A DNA stretch of 64,000 nucleotides from the NCBI GenBank assembly GCA_009843735.1, contig VYCW01000012.1, forward strand, positions 1-64,000, written 5' to 3'. The notes under the pieces were generated by a model. That model had not been told where the DNA came from. It worked only from the letters and a program-made list of their open reading frames with translations, and ran no database searches. Both the position numbers and the translations under genes were made by a program. Positions within the stretch are counted from its first letter, which is position 1. Every line of letters begins with the position of its first letter. This document shows, one piece after another, positions 42,143 to 50,657 of this stretch. The stretch is from Acidimicrobiaceae bacterium. GTDB lineage: Bacteria; Actinomycetota; Acidimicrobiia; Acidimicrobiales; Aldehydirespiratoraceae.

Positions 42143-44095
42143 GTGACGAACCTGTGGCATCGCCTAGAGCCTCTGCTGCCCCAGGTGTCCAAGCCCGCCC
42201 GCTACATCGGCGGCGAGCACGGCATGCAGACCCCCGTACACGGCCCCGGGATCGTGTCGTGGCTGCTCACCTATCCCGACACCTACGAGATCGGCCTGCC
42301 CAACCAGGGTCTGCAGATCCTGTACGAGATCCTCAACGAGCGCCCCGACGCGGCCGCCGAACGAGCCTACGCGCCGTGGGTGGACCTCGAGGCGCAGATG
42401 AGGGCCGAGGGCCTGCCGCTGTTCTCGGTCGACACTCACCGCCCGGCCGCGCTCTTCGACGTCATCGCGTTCAACCTCTCGGCCGAGCTCACCTACACGA
42501 ACGTGCTGAACTGCATCGACCTCGCCGGTGTGCCCGTCCACAGCAGGCTGCGCCACGAGGCCGACCCGCTGATCGGGGCCGGGGGCCACTGCACCTACAA
42601 CCCCGAGCCTCTGGCCGACTTCGTGGACTTCGTCGTGCTCGGCGACGGCGAGGAGGCGGTGGGCGACATCACCGAGGTGCTGCGCGACTGGAAGACGTCG
42701 GGCCGTGCCGGGGGCCGTTCCGGGGTGCTGCGGGCCCTGGCCCGGGTGCCCGGGGTGTACGTGCCGTCCATGTACGAGCCCGTCTACGACCGCGGGCGGC
42801 TCGCGGCCATGGAGCCGCGCCACCCCGACGTGCCGGCCGTCGTCGAGAAGCGCACCGTGGCCGACCTCGCCGAGTGGCCCTACCCCAAGCGCCAGCTGGT
42901 CCCGCTCACCGAGGTGGTGCACGATCGCCTCAACGTCGAGGTCTTCAGGGGCTGCACCCGGGGCTGCCGCTTCTGCCAGGCCGGGATGATCACCCGGCCA
43001 GTGCGCGAGCGCCCGGCCGAGCAAGTGCGCACCATGGTGAGCGAGGGGCTGCGCCGCACCGGCTACGACGAGGTCGCCCTCACGTCGCTGAGCACCGCCG
43101 ACTTCAGCGGCATCGAGCAGGTCGTGGCCTCCACCGTCGACGACTCCGGCTGCGGCCAGGTGTCGGTGTCGCTGCCCAGCCTGCGGGTCGACGCCTTCAC
43201 GGTGGGCATCGCTGCCCAGATCCAGCGGGCCCGCCGCACCGGGCTCACCTTCGCGCCCGAGGCGGGCTCCTGGCGGATGCGCCAGGTGATCAACAAGCTC
43301 ATCACCGAGGACGACCTCTACGCCGCGGTGGAGTCGGCCTACTCGCAGGGGTGGCGCCGGATGAAGCTCTACTTCCTCACCGGCCTACCCACCGAGACCG
43401 ACGAGGACACCCTCGGCATAGCGGAGCTGGCCCGTAACTGCGTGGCCCTGGGCCGGGGCCATGTGCGGTCGCCGTCGGTGACGGTGTCCGTCGGCGGTTT
43501 CGTGCCCAAGCCGTTCACCCCGTTCCAGTGGTTCGGGCAGAACACCACCGTGGAGCTGAGGCGCAAGATCGGCCTGCTGCGCGACGGTGTGCGCCGGGCC
43601 AGGGGCGTGCAGCTCAAGTGGCACGACGCCGCGGCCAGCCTGGCCGAGGGCCTGGCCAGCCGGGGCGACCGCCGGCTCGGAGGTGTCATCGAGCACGTGT
43701 GGCGGCACGGAGGCACCTTCCAGGAGTGGTCCGAGCACTTCGATCTGCAGCGGTGGCAAGCCGCCGCGGACGCCTGCGGGATCGACATCGACTCGTGGGT
43801 GCACCGCCACCGCACGTTCGACGAGGTGCTGCCCTGGGACCACCTGTCGGCCGGGCTCCACAAGGACTTCCTGTGGCAGGACTGGCGCGACGCCCTCGAT
43901 GAGGTGGGCCTCGAGGACTGCCGATGGACGCCGTGCTACGACTGCGGAGCTTGCACCGGCTACGGCGTCGAGCACGTCGTGGCGTCCGCCGTCCCTCCGG
44001 CGGGGGGGAGCCAGGGCACCGGCGTCGACCTCTCGCGCGGCGCCGAGATCCCGGTGCGCCTGCTCGAACGGCCGCTAGTGGGGGCGGCGAGATGA
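42143..44095 (+). CDS. B12-binding-type radical SAM protein (TIGR03960-like)
   Basis: PKRQLVPLTEVVHDRLNVEVFRGCTRGCRFCQAGMITRPVRER; ALTSLSTADFSGIE; RRTGLTFAPEAGSWRMRQVINK. Confidence 0.92.
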   Translation: MTNLWHRLEPLLPQVSKPARYIGGEHGMQTPVHGPGIVSWLLTYPDTYEIGLPNQGLQILYEILNERPDAAAERAYAPWVDLEAQMRAEGLPLFSVDTHRPAALFDVIAFNLSAELTYTNVLNCIDLAGVPVHSRLRHEADPLIGAGGHCTYNPEPLADFVDFVVLGDGEEAVGDITEVLRDWKTSGRAGGRSGVLRALARVPGVYVPSMYEPVYDRGRLAAMEPRHPDVPAVVEKRTVADLAEWPYPKRQLVPLTEVVHDRLNVEVFRGCTRGCRFCQAGMITRPVRERPAEQVRTMVSEGLRRTGYDEVALTSLSTADFSGIEQVVASTVDDSGCGQVSVSLPSLRVDAFTVGIAAQIQRARRTGLTFAPEAGSWRMRQVINKLITEDDLYAAVESAYSQGWRRMKLYFLTGLPTETDEDTLGIAELARNCVALGRGHVRSPSVTVSVGGFVPKPFTPFQWFGQNTTVELRRKIGLLRDGVRRARGVQLKWHDAAASLAEGLASRGDRRLGGVIEHVWRHGGTFQEWSEHFDLQRWQAAADACGIDIDSWVHRHRTFDEVLPWDHLSAGLHKDFLWQDWRDALDEVGLEDCRWTPCYDCGACTGYGVEHVVASAVPPAGGSQGTGVDLSRGAEIPVRLLERPLVGAAR

Positions 44096-44895
44096 CGGGG
44101 ACGCGCATCCGGGTCCGGTTCGCGAAGCACGGGAAGGTCCGCTTCACGTCGCACCGCGACGTGGCCCGGATCTGGGAGCGGTCGTTGCGTCGTGCCGCGG
44201 TTCCCGTCGTCTATTCGGCCGGGTTCAGTCCCCGGCCGAAGATCGCATTCGGGCTGGCCCTCCCCACCGGATACAGCTCCGACGCCGAGTATCTCGACGC
44301 CGAAGTTGATCCTGCGTGGGCGGCCGGCATCGACAACGAGAGACTCGTCGGCGCGCTCACCGCGTCGCTGCCGACGGGCATGACCACGCTGGCCGCGGCC
44401 GAGATCGCCTCCGGCGAGCCGTCGCTCCAGCACGCGGTGACTAGCTGTACTTGGAGGATCGACGCAGCCGGCGCGGACGCCACCGAGGCGTCCGAAGCGG
44501 TGTCGCGGGCCATGGATGCCGGCGAGCTGCTCGTTCAACGCGAGCGCAAGGGGCGGCTCACCATCGACGACATCCGTCCCGCCGTCCATGCAGTCGAGGT
44601 GCAGGCGAACATCACAGACGGCGTGAGGCTCATTGCCGAGTTGGCCACGCAACCGCGGGCCGTGCGCCCCGCCGAGTTGCTGGCGAGCCTCCGTCCGCCG
44701 CCCGGAGGCCGAGCGGCCGGGGAGCGATTCGTTCCAGTCCCGCCCAGCCTTCTGCGGGCGTGCCGTCTTCACCAATGGATCACAACCGACGCAGGAGAGC
44801 GCCGCGAACCGCTGGCGGTCTCCGAGCTGGGAGAGCGCCGCGAACCGCCGGCGGTCTCCGAGGCGTCGGTCGTTGGAGCGGGAGTCGGGCCATGA
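44092..44895 (+). CDS. Radical SAM-associated DUF2344 (TIGR03936-like) protein
   Basis: RIRVRFAKHGKVRFTSHRDVARIWERSLRRAAVPVVYSAGFSPRPKIAFGLALPTGYSSDAEYLD; ATGA overlap with upstream gene. Confidence 0.92.
   Translation: MTGTRIRVRFAKHGKVRFTSHRDVARIWERSLRRAAVPVVYSAGFSPRPKIAFGLALPTGYSSDAEYLDAEVDPAWAAGIDNERLVGALTASLPTGMTTLAAAEIASGEPSLQHAVTSCTWRIDAAGADATEASEAVSRAMDAGELLVQRERKGRLTIDDIRPAVHAVEVQANITDGVRLIAELATQPRAVRPAELLASLRPPPGGRAAGERFVPVPPSLLRACRLHQWITTDAGERREPLAVSELGERREPPAVSEASVVGAGVGP
44794..44865 (+). repeat. 36-bp x 2 in-frame tandem repeat (GERREPLAVSEL / GERREPPAVSEA)
   Basis: Direct reading; period 36 nt (units 44794-44829, 44830-44865). Confidence 0.85.
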
Positions 44896-44925
44896 GGACC
44901 CCGTTCACGTACTCGAAGGAACACA

Positions 44926-46632
44926 ATGACGAACGAACGCCAACCGGCGAGCGCCCCCCGCGCCGCCGGCAAGAAAGAACAGACCTCTAGGAAGACGGGC
45001 GACAGGAAAGAACAGGCTTCCAGGAAAGCGGGCGGTAAGGAGACCAAGGCCTCCGGCCCCCCTGCGGGCCGCGCCCCCCAACCGGCGAAATCGGGCCAGC
45101 CTGAGGGCCGAAAGCCGCAGATCGGTGACACCCGACCGGCACCGCCGACGCCCCCGAACGCGTCCGGCTCCCATCGCTCCCAGGCCGGGTCGGGCTCAGG
45201 GGGGCGGCGCCGGCGGCGCCGGCGCGGCGGCCGGGGAGGCGCGTCGAAGCCTCAAGCGGCCCCGGTGGTGGAAGCGGTCACCTACGACGAGCCGGTGGAG
45301 CTCGACGAGAAGAGCATGCGGGGACGGCGGGGCCGTACCCGCAAGGGTCAGGCCGTGGGCCGCTACCTCATGTGCGTTCATGTCACCGATCGGGCCACGC
45401 AGATAGCGGTGCTCGAGGGGCGCCGCCTCATCGAGTTCAGGGTGTCCCGCCCAGCCGACGACGTCAGCCAGATCCACGGCAACATCTACCTGGGCCGGGT
45501 TCAGAATGTCCTGCCCGGCATGGAGACCGCCTTCGTCGACGTCGGAACGCCCAAGAACGCGGTGCTGTACCGGGGCGACGTCCAGTACGACCCGGAGGAC
45601 ATCGAGTCGGGCGACGGCGCCCCGGCGAAGCCGCGTATCGAGGACCTGCTCCGGCCCAAGCAGTCGATCCTGTGCCAGGTCACCAAGAACCCCATCGGCG
45701 AGAAGGGGGCCCGCCTCACCCAGGACGTCTCGCTGGCTGGGCGGTTCGTGGTCCTGGTGCCCAACTCGTCCGGCTTCGGGATATCGAAGCGGCTGCCCGA
45801 CTCCGAGCGCAAGCGCCTGCGGTCGATCCTCGAGCGGGTCAAGCCCGAGGGCCACGGCCTCATCGTGCGCACCGCGGCCGAGAAGGTCACCGCGGCCGAG
45901 ATCGAGCGGGACGTGGCCCGTCTCGTGGGCCAGTGGAACGACATCTCCAAGCTGGCCAAGTCGTCCTCCGCGCCCGCGCTGCTGTACCGGGAGCCGGAGG
46001 CCCCTCTGCGCCTCATCCGCGAGGAGCTCAACTCCGACTACCGCGGCGTGATCATCGACGACCGGCAGCTCTACTCCGAGGTGTCGGGCTACGTCTCGTC
46101 CATCATCAGGCCGCTGGCCGACCGGGTGGAGCACTACGACACGAAGAAGGAGAAGCTGCCGCTGTTCGAGCGCTACTACGTCACCGAGCAGCTCAAGAAG
46201 GCGCTCGAGCCCAAGGTGTGGCTGCCCTCGGGCGGCTCGCTCATCATCGAGCACACCGAGGCTCTCACCGTGGTCGACGTCAACACCGGCAAGAACGTCG
46301 GCAAGTCCAGCCTCGAGGAGACGGTGCTGGCCAACAACCTGGAGGCGGCCGACGAGCTGGCCCGCCAGCTGCGGCTGCGCGACATCGGCGGCATCATCGT
46401 GGTGGACTTCGTGGACATGGAGGTGGCCGCCAACCGGGCCCAGGTGACCAAGCGCTTCCGCGAGGCCCTGGCCCGGGACAAGACCCGCACGCAGGTGCTG
46501 GACATCAGCGGTCTCGGGCTCATGGAGATGACCCGCAAGCGCAGCGGCGAGGGCCTGCTCGAGTCGCTGTCGGACATCTGCAGCGACTGCTCGGGCCGGG
46601 GCTTCCGGCTCCTCGCCGACCTCATCGATTGA
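44926..46632 (+). CDS. rne: Ribonuclease E/G family protein with disordered basic N-terminus
   Basis: GNIYLGRVQNVLPGMETAFVDVG, LTQDVSLAGRFVVLVP, VVDVNTGKNVGKSSLEETVLANNLEAADELARQLRLRDIGGIIVVDFVDM, CSDCSGRG. Confidence 0.95.
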   Translation: MTNERQPASAPRAAGKKEQTSRKTGDRKEQASRKAGGKETKASGPPAGRAPQPAKSGQPEGRKPQIGDTRPAPPTPPNASGSHRSQAGSGSGGRRRRRRRGGRGGASKPQAAPVVEAVTYDEPVELDEKSMRGRRGRTRKGQAVGRYLMCVHVTDRATQIAVLEGRRLIEFRVSRPADDVSQIHGNIYLGRVQNVLPGMETAFVDVGTPKNAVLYRGDVQYDPEDIESGDGAPAKPRIEDLLRPKQSILCQVTKNPIGEKGARLTQDVSLAGRFVVLVPNSSGFGISKRLPDSERKRLRSILERVKPEGHGLIVRTAAEKVTAAEIERDVARLVGQWNDISKLAKSSSAPALLYREPEAPLRLIREELNSDYRGVIIDDRQLYSEVSGYVSSIIRPLADRVEHYDTKKEKLPLFERYYVTEQLKKALEPKVWLPSGGSLIIEHTEALTVVDVNTGKNVGKSSLEETVLANNLEAADELARQLRLRDIGGIIVVDFVDMEVAANRAQVTKRFREALARDKTRTQVLDISGLGLMEMTRKRSGEGLLESLSDICSDCSGRGFRLLADLID

Positions 46633-46679
46633 GGGCGGCCGGCCCCTGTGGAGGGGGAATCGGGCGCCGGTAGTCTCTG

Positions 46680-46994
46680 ATGGCTATGTACGCAGTGGTC
46701 CAGACCGGCGGTAAGCAGTACCGCGTCGAGCAGGGCTCCACCATCGAGGTGGAGCGGGTCGCCGAGCCCGGCTCGGAGGTCTCGCTGCGCCCGGTGCTGG
46801 TCGTGGACGGTGACTCGGTGCTGGCTACTCCCGACGCTTTGGCCGGCAGCAGCGTCACCGCGGTGGTAGTCGACGAGCACCGCGGCCCCAAGATCCGGGG
46901 CTTCACCTACAAGTCCAAGAGCAACCAGCGTCGCCGGTGGGGTCACCGCCAGACGCTGGCCACCCTCGAGATCACCGACATCCGGAAGGGCTGA
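46680..46994 (+). CDS. rplU: 50S ribosomal protein L21
   Basis: MYAVVQTGGKQYRVEQGSTIEVER; KSKSNQRRRWGHRQ. Confidence 0.97.
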   Translation: MAMYAVVQTGGKQYRVEQGSTIEVERVAEPGSEVSLRPVLVVDGDSVLATPDALAGSSVTAVVVDEHRGPKIRGFTYKSKSNQRRRWGHRQTLATLEITDIRKG

Positions 46995-47000
46995 CCCGAT

Positions 47001-47258
47001 ATGTCCAAGACCAAGGGCGGGGGATCCACCCGCAACGGCCGCGACTCGAACGCGCAGCGCCTCGGGGTGAAGGTCTACGACGGCGGCCGGGTATTGGCCG
47101 GCGCCATCCTCGTGCGCCAGCGGGGCACCAGGATCCATCCGGGAACCAACGTGGGCAAGGGCGGCGACGACACCCTGTTCGCCAAGGCCGACGGCGTGGT
47201 GCGCTACGGCTCCCGCCGGGGCCGCAAGCTGGTCGAGGTCGTCCCCGCCGACGCCTAG
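47001..47258 (+). CDS. rpmA: 50S ribosomal protein L27
   Basis: [29 protein letters not shown]...[26 protein letters not shown]. Confidence 0.97.
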   Translation: MSKTKGGGSTRNGRDSNAQRLGVKVYDGGRVLAGAILVRQRGTRIHPGTNVGKGGDDTLFAKADGVVRYGSRRGRKLVEVVPADA

Positions 47259-47260
47259 CA

Positions 47261-47282
47261 CCGGCCGGGCCGTCCCGGCCGG
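47261..47282 (+). terminator. Hairpin immediately after rpmA stop
   Basis: Perfect 9-bp inverted repeat CCGGCCGGG-CCGT-CCCGGCCGG, 2 nt after stop codon; no T tract. Confidence 0.6.
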
Positions 47283-47378
47283 CGGGTCCTGTCGTCGAGC
47301 TCCGTTCGACCGACAGGGCTTCGCCCTATCGTCGGTCGCCCGGACTCGCCGCCACCCGCCGGCCTTGCCGGTCGCGTC
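47273..47378 (+). repeat. Structured intergenic repeat, copy 1 (with about 57-bp internal extra segment)
   Basis: CCGGCCGGCGGGTCCTGTCG and GCCACCCGCCGGCCTTGCCGGTCGCGTC blocks shared with 63064-63112. Confidence 0.65.
47288..47338 (+). promoter_or_regulatory. Mutually exclusive hairpin pair in the rpmA-obgE intergenic region
   Basis: CCTGTCG(47288-47294)/CGACAGG(47311-47317) competes with CGACCGACAGGGC(47307-47319)/GCCCTatcGTCGGTCG(47323-47338). Confidence 0.4.
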
Positions 47379-47443
47379 GTTCTTGGCGTTCCGGTCGGTC
47401 GCTCCGGTCGGTGCCTGTCGGGAGGGCCTCCGCTTAGTCTTAA

Positions 47444-48739
47444 GTGGTGTCCGGGTTTGTTGACGAGTGCAACCTTCACGTCACCGCGGGTGACGGCGGT
47501 GCCGGGTGCGTCGCTTTCCGCAGGGAGGCCCGGGTGGCCCGGGGCGGTCCTGCCGGTGGTGACGGCGGCCGCGGCGGCGACGTCTGGCTGGTCGCCGATC
47601 GCAACGTCGCCTCCCTGCTGGCCTTCCGGGACCACCCCCATCGCCGGGCCTCCAACGGCAAGCACGGCTCCGGTGGCAACCGCCACGGAGCCCGGGGCGA
47701 CGACCTGGATGTGAGGGTCCCCGTGGGCACTGTCGTGCTCGACCACACGGACCGGTCCCAGCTCGCCGACCTGTCGGAGCACGGTGAGCGCTGGCTGGCC
47801 GCGCACGCCGGCGACGGCGGTCGGGGCAACGCCCGGTTCCTGTCCAACCGGCGGCGGGCCCCGGCCTTCGCCGAGCAGGGCGAGTTCGGCGAGCAGCGCT
47901 GGCTGCGCCTGGAGTTGAAGCTGCTGGCCGATGTGGCCATCGTCGGCTTCCCCAACGTGGGCAAGTCCACGTTCATCAGCCGGGTGTCCGCGGCCAAGCC
48001 GAAGATCGCCGACTACCCCTTCACCACGCTGGAGCCCAACCTCGGGGTGGTCCGCCTCGACGACGACTTCGAGATGGTCCTGGCCGACATCCCCGGGCTG
48101 ATCGAGGGCGCCAGCGAGGGCCGCGGCCTGGGCCACCGGTTCCTGCGGCACGTCGAGCGGGCCCGCGTGCTGCTGGTGCTGATCGACCTCTGCGAGCTGG
48201 CCGGCTGCCGCCCCGACGAGCAGCTGTCGGTGCTGTTGCGGGAGCTGGGCCGGTACCGCCCGGAGCTGGCCGAGCGGCCCCGGCTGGTGGTGGGCAGCCG
48301 GGCCGACACCGCCCCCGCCGAGAGCTTCGGGTTCGCGGGCGGCCGCCTGTCGTCGGTCACGGGCGAGGGCGTGTCCGAGGTGCTCGGCGAGCTCAGCCGG
48401 ATGGTGACCGGGGCCCGGGTCAGTGAGCCGGCTGTCGAGGCCCCGGTGGTGCACCGGCCCCTGCCGCACGCTCAGGAGGTGGCGATCGTCCGCGGCGATG
48501 ACGGCGCGTGGACGGTGCGCGGCCGGGCCGCGGCGCGGGCGGTGGCCCTCAGCGACCTGACCGACCCCGGCGCGCAGGCCTACGTCCAGGACCGGCTGCG
48601 CAGCCTCGGAGTCGAGCGGGCCCTGGCGAGGGCCGGCGCGGTCACAGGCGACGAGGTGCGCATCGGCGACTTCAGCTTCACGTACTACGACGACACCGAG
48701 GCCACCGTGTCCGGCGGTATGGGCGGGAGCGACCGATGA
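47444..48739 (+). CDS. obgE: GTPase ObgE/CgtA
   Basis: FVDECNLHVTAGDGGAGCVAFRRE Obg fold; IVGFPNVGKSTFISRVSAAKPKIADYPFTTLEPNLGVV; C-terminal OCT domain. Confidence 0.97.
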   Translation: MVSGFVDECNLHVTAGDGGAGCVAFRREARVARGGPAGGDGGRGGDVWLVADRNVASLLAFRDHPHRRASNGKHGSGGNRHGARGDDLDVRVPVGTVVLDHTDRSQLADLSEHGERWLAAHAGDGGRGNARFLSNRRRAPAFAEQGEFGEQRWLRLELKLLADVAIVGFPNVGKSTFISRVSAAKPKIADYPFTTLEPNLGVVRLDDDFEMVLADIPGLIEGASEGRGLGHRFLRHVERARVLLVLIDLCELAGCRPDEQLSVLLRELGRYRPELAERPRLVVGSRADTAPAESFGFAGGRLSSVTGEGVSEVLGELSRMVTGARVSEPAVEAPVVHRPLPHAQEVAIVRGDDGAWTVRGRAAARAVALSDLTDPGAQAYVQDRLRSLGVERALARAGAVTGDEVRIGDFSFTYYDDTEATVSGGMGGSDR

Positions 48740-49854
48740 CTTCGGAGCCCGCGGTTCGGACCATCGTGGCCAAGATCGGTACGTCGTCGGTCACCGACGA
48801 GGCCGGCGCGATCGACCGCGCCCCGATCGAGAAGTTCTGCAACGAGGTGGTCGCCCTGCGTTCACGGGGCTGCCGGGTGGTGGTCGTGACCAGCGGCGCC
48901 ATCGCGGCCGGGCTCCCCGAGCTCGGCATGGGCGGCGAGCGGCGGCCGTCCAGCATGGAGACGCTTCAGGCGGTGGCCACCGTCGGCCAGAGCGCGCTCA
49001 TGGGCATGTACCGCGAGGTGTTCTCCGGCCTGGGAGTGGTGGCCGGTCAGGTGCTGCTGGTGCCCCTCGACTTCGTGATCCGCACCCAGTACGTGCACGC
49101 CGGAACCACATTGCGCAAGCTGCTGGACTTGGGCGTGGTGCCCGTCGTCAACGAGAACGACGCGGTGGCCGACGACGAAATCCGGTGGGGCGACAACGAC
49201 CGGCTGGCCGCGCTGGTGGCCAACCTGGTCCAGGCCGATCTGCTGGTGCTGCTGACCGACACCGCGGGGGTCCTCACCGAGGACCCCCGCCGCAACTCCG
49301 AGGCTTCGCTGATCGAGGAGATCGTCGAGTTCGACCACCATCTCCAGCGCCGGGTCGGGGGCGCCGGAACGGACCGGGGCAGCGGCGGCATGGCCTCCAA
49401 GCTCACCGCGGCCCGGGTTGCCTCGCTGTCGGGGGTGCCCACCGTGATCGCCGATGCCAAGCGACCCGGGGTGCTCGTCGACGCCGAGGCCGGCGTGGCC
49501 GGGGTGGGAACGCTGGTGCGGGCCTCGCCCGAGCGGCTGCCGGCCCGCAAGCTGTGGATCGGCTTCGCGGTCGGCTCGCAGGGCGAGGTCAAGGTCGACT
49601 CGGGGGCCCGGGCCGCGCTTGAGCGGGGCAAGTCGCTGCTCGCCATCGGTGTGCGGTCGGTGTCGGGAACCTTCGACGCGGGCGCGCCGGTGGAGGTGCG
49701 CGAGGCCGGGGGAGAGGTGTTCGCCAAGGGCCTCGCCCGCCACAGCAGCGACGAGCTGCAAACCGCAGCCGGCCGCCGCCGCGAGGACCTGCCCCCCGGC
49801 GCCCCCCACGTGGTGATCCACGCCAACGACCTAGTAGTTCTGCCAGGCTCCTAG
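48736..49854 (+). CDS. proB: Glutamate 5-kinase with PUA domain
   Basis: IVAKIGTSSVTDEAG, VTSGAIAAGLPELG, VPVVNENDAVADDEIRWGDNDRLAALVA, GTDRGSGGMASKLTAARVA. Confidence 0.96.
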   Translation: MTSEPAVRTIVAKIGTSSVTDEAGAIDRAPIEKFCNEVVALRSRGCRVVVVTSGAIAAGLPELGMGGERRPSSMETLQAVATVGQSALMGMYREVFSGLGVVAGQVLLVPLDFVIRTQYVHAGTTLRKLLDLGVVPVVNENDAVADDEIRWGDNDRLAALVANLVQADLLVLLTDTAGVLTEDPRRNSEASLIEEIVEFDHHLQRRVGGAGTDRGSGGMASKLTAARVASLSGVPTVIADAKRPGVLVDAEAGVAGVGTLVRASPERLPARKLWIGFAVGSQGEVKVDSGARAALERGKSLLAIGVRSVSGTFDAGAPVEVREAGGEVFAKGLARHSSDELQTAAGRRREDLPPGAPHVVIHANDLVVLPGS

Positions 49855-49879
49855 AACAGCCGGCCGAGCTGGATCGGCG

Positions 49880-50647
49880 TCAGTCCTCGGTGGTCTCGCC
49901 CTGGGTGATCTCGGCCTGTGCCGGTGACATGCCGAGTTGCTCGCGAATCTCGGTCAACCGGGCCTTGGCCTCCTGGTTGCGGGCCGCGGCTTCGATCTCC
50001 AGCATCCGGCCCTCGGTGCTGGTCTCCTCCACCAGTTCGGACGCGCCCTTGGCTTTGGCGTAGCGGGCCTCGATCTTGTCCCGGACCTCGGCCAGGGTGG
50101 GGACGTCCTCGCCGACGGCCTCCGACAGGGTGCTCATGGCCTCGTTCATCTGCTCCTGCATGCGGGCCTGGTCGAGTTGCCCGAGCAGCTTCTGGCGCTC
50201 GCTGAGCTTCTCCTGGAGGCTGAGCGCGTTCTGGGAGACGGCCGCCTTGGCCTGGTCGGCGGCCTCGGAGGTCTGGAACAGCAGGCTCTTGAGGCTCTCG
50301 ATCTCCTCCTCGAGGGTGATCAGCCGGCCCGCGAGCTGCTCGGCCGCATTCGTGTAGGACGCCGCCTTCTCGTCGTCACCGGACTGGGTGGCCTCCTCGG
50401 CCATCATTATCGCCTGGCGTGCGTTGCGGTTGACTCGCTCCAGCTCCGAGAGGGACCGGTTGAGGCGGATCTCGGTCTGCTTGTGGTTGGCGATCACGTT
50501 CGCGGCTTGGTCCTTGAGCCGCCGATGCTGCTCGCGGGCCTCGCCGATGGCCTGTTCAAGCTGGATCTTGGGGTCGGCGCTCTCCTCGAGCCGCCCCGCC
50601 AATCGGGCAGTCAAGTACTTCCAGCGGCGCTTTAGGAGCTTCCACAT
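49880..50647 (-). CDS. PspA/IM30 family protein
   Basis: DPKIQLEQAIGEAREQHRRLKDQAANVIANHKQTE...long helical protein; PspA/Vipp1-like. Confidence 0.92.
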   Translation of the reverse strand: MWKLLKRRWKYLTARLAGRLEESADPKIQLEQAIGEAREQHRRLKDQAANVIANHKQTEIRLNRSLSELERVNRNARQAIMMAEEATQSGDDEKAASYTNAAEQLAGRLITLEEEIESLKSLLFQTSEAADQAKAAVSQNALSLQEKLSERQKLLGQLDQARMQEQMNEAMSTLSEAVGEDVPTLAEVRDKIEARYAKAKGASELVEETSTEGRMLEIEAAARNQEAKARLTEIREQLGMSPAQAEITQGETTED

Positions 50648-50657
50648 GGCTCAAACT

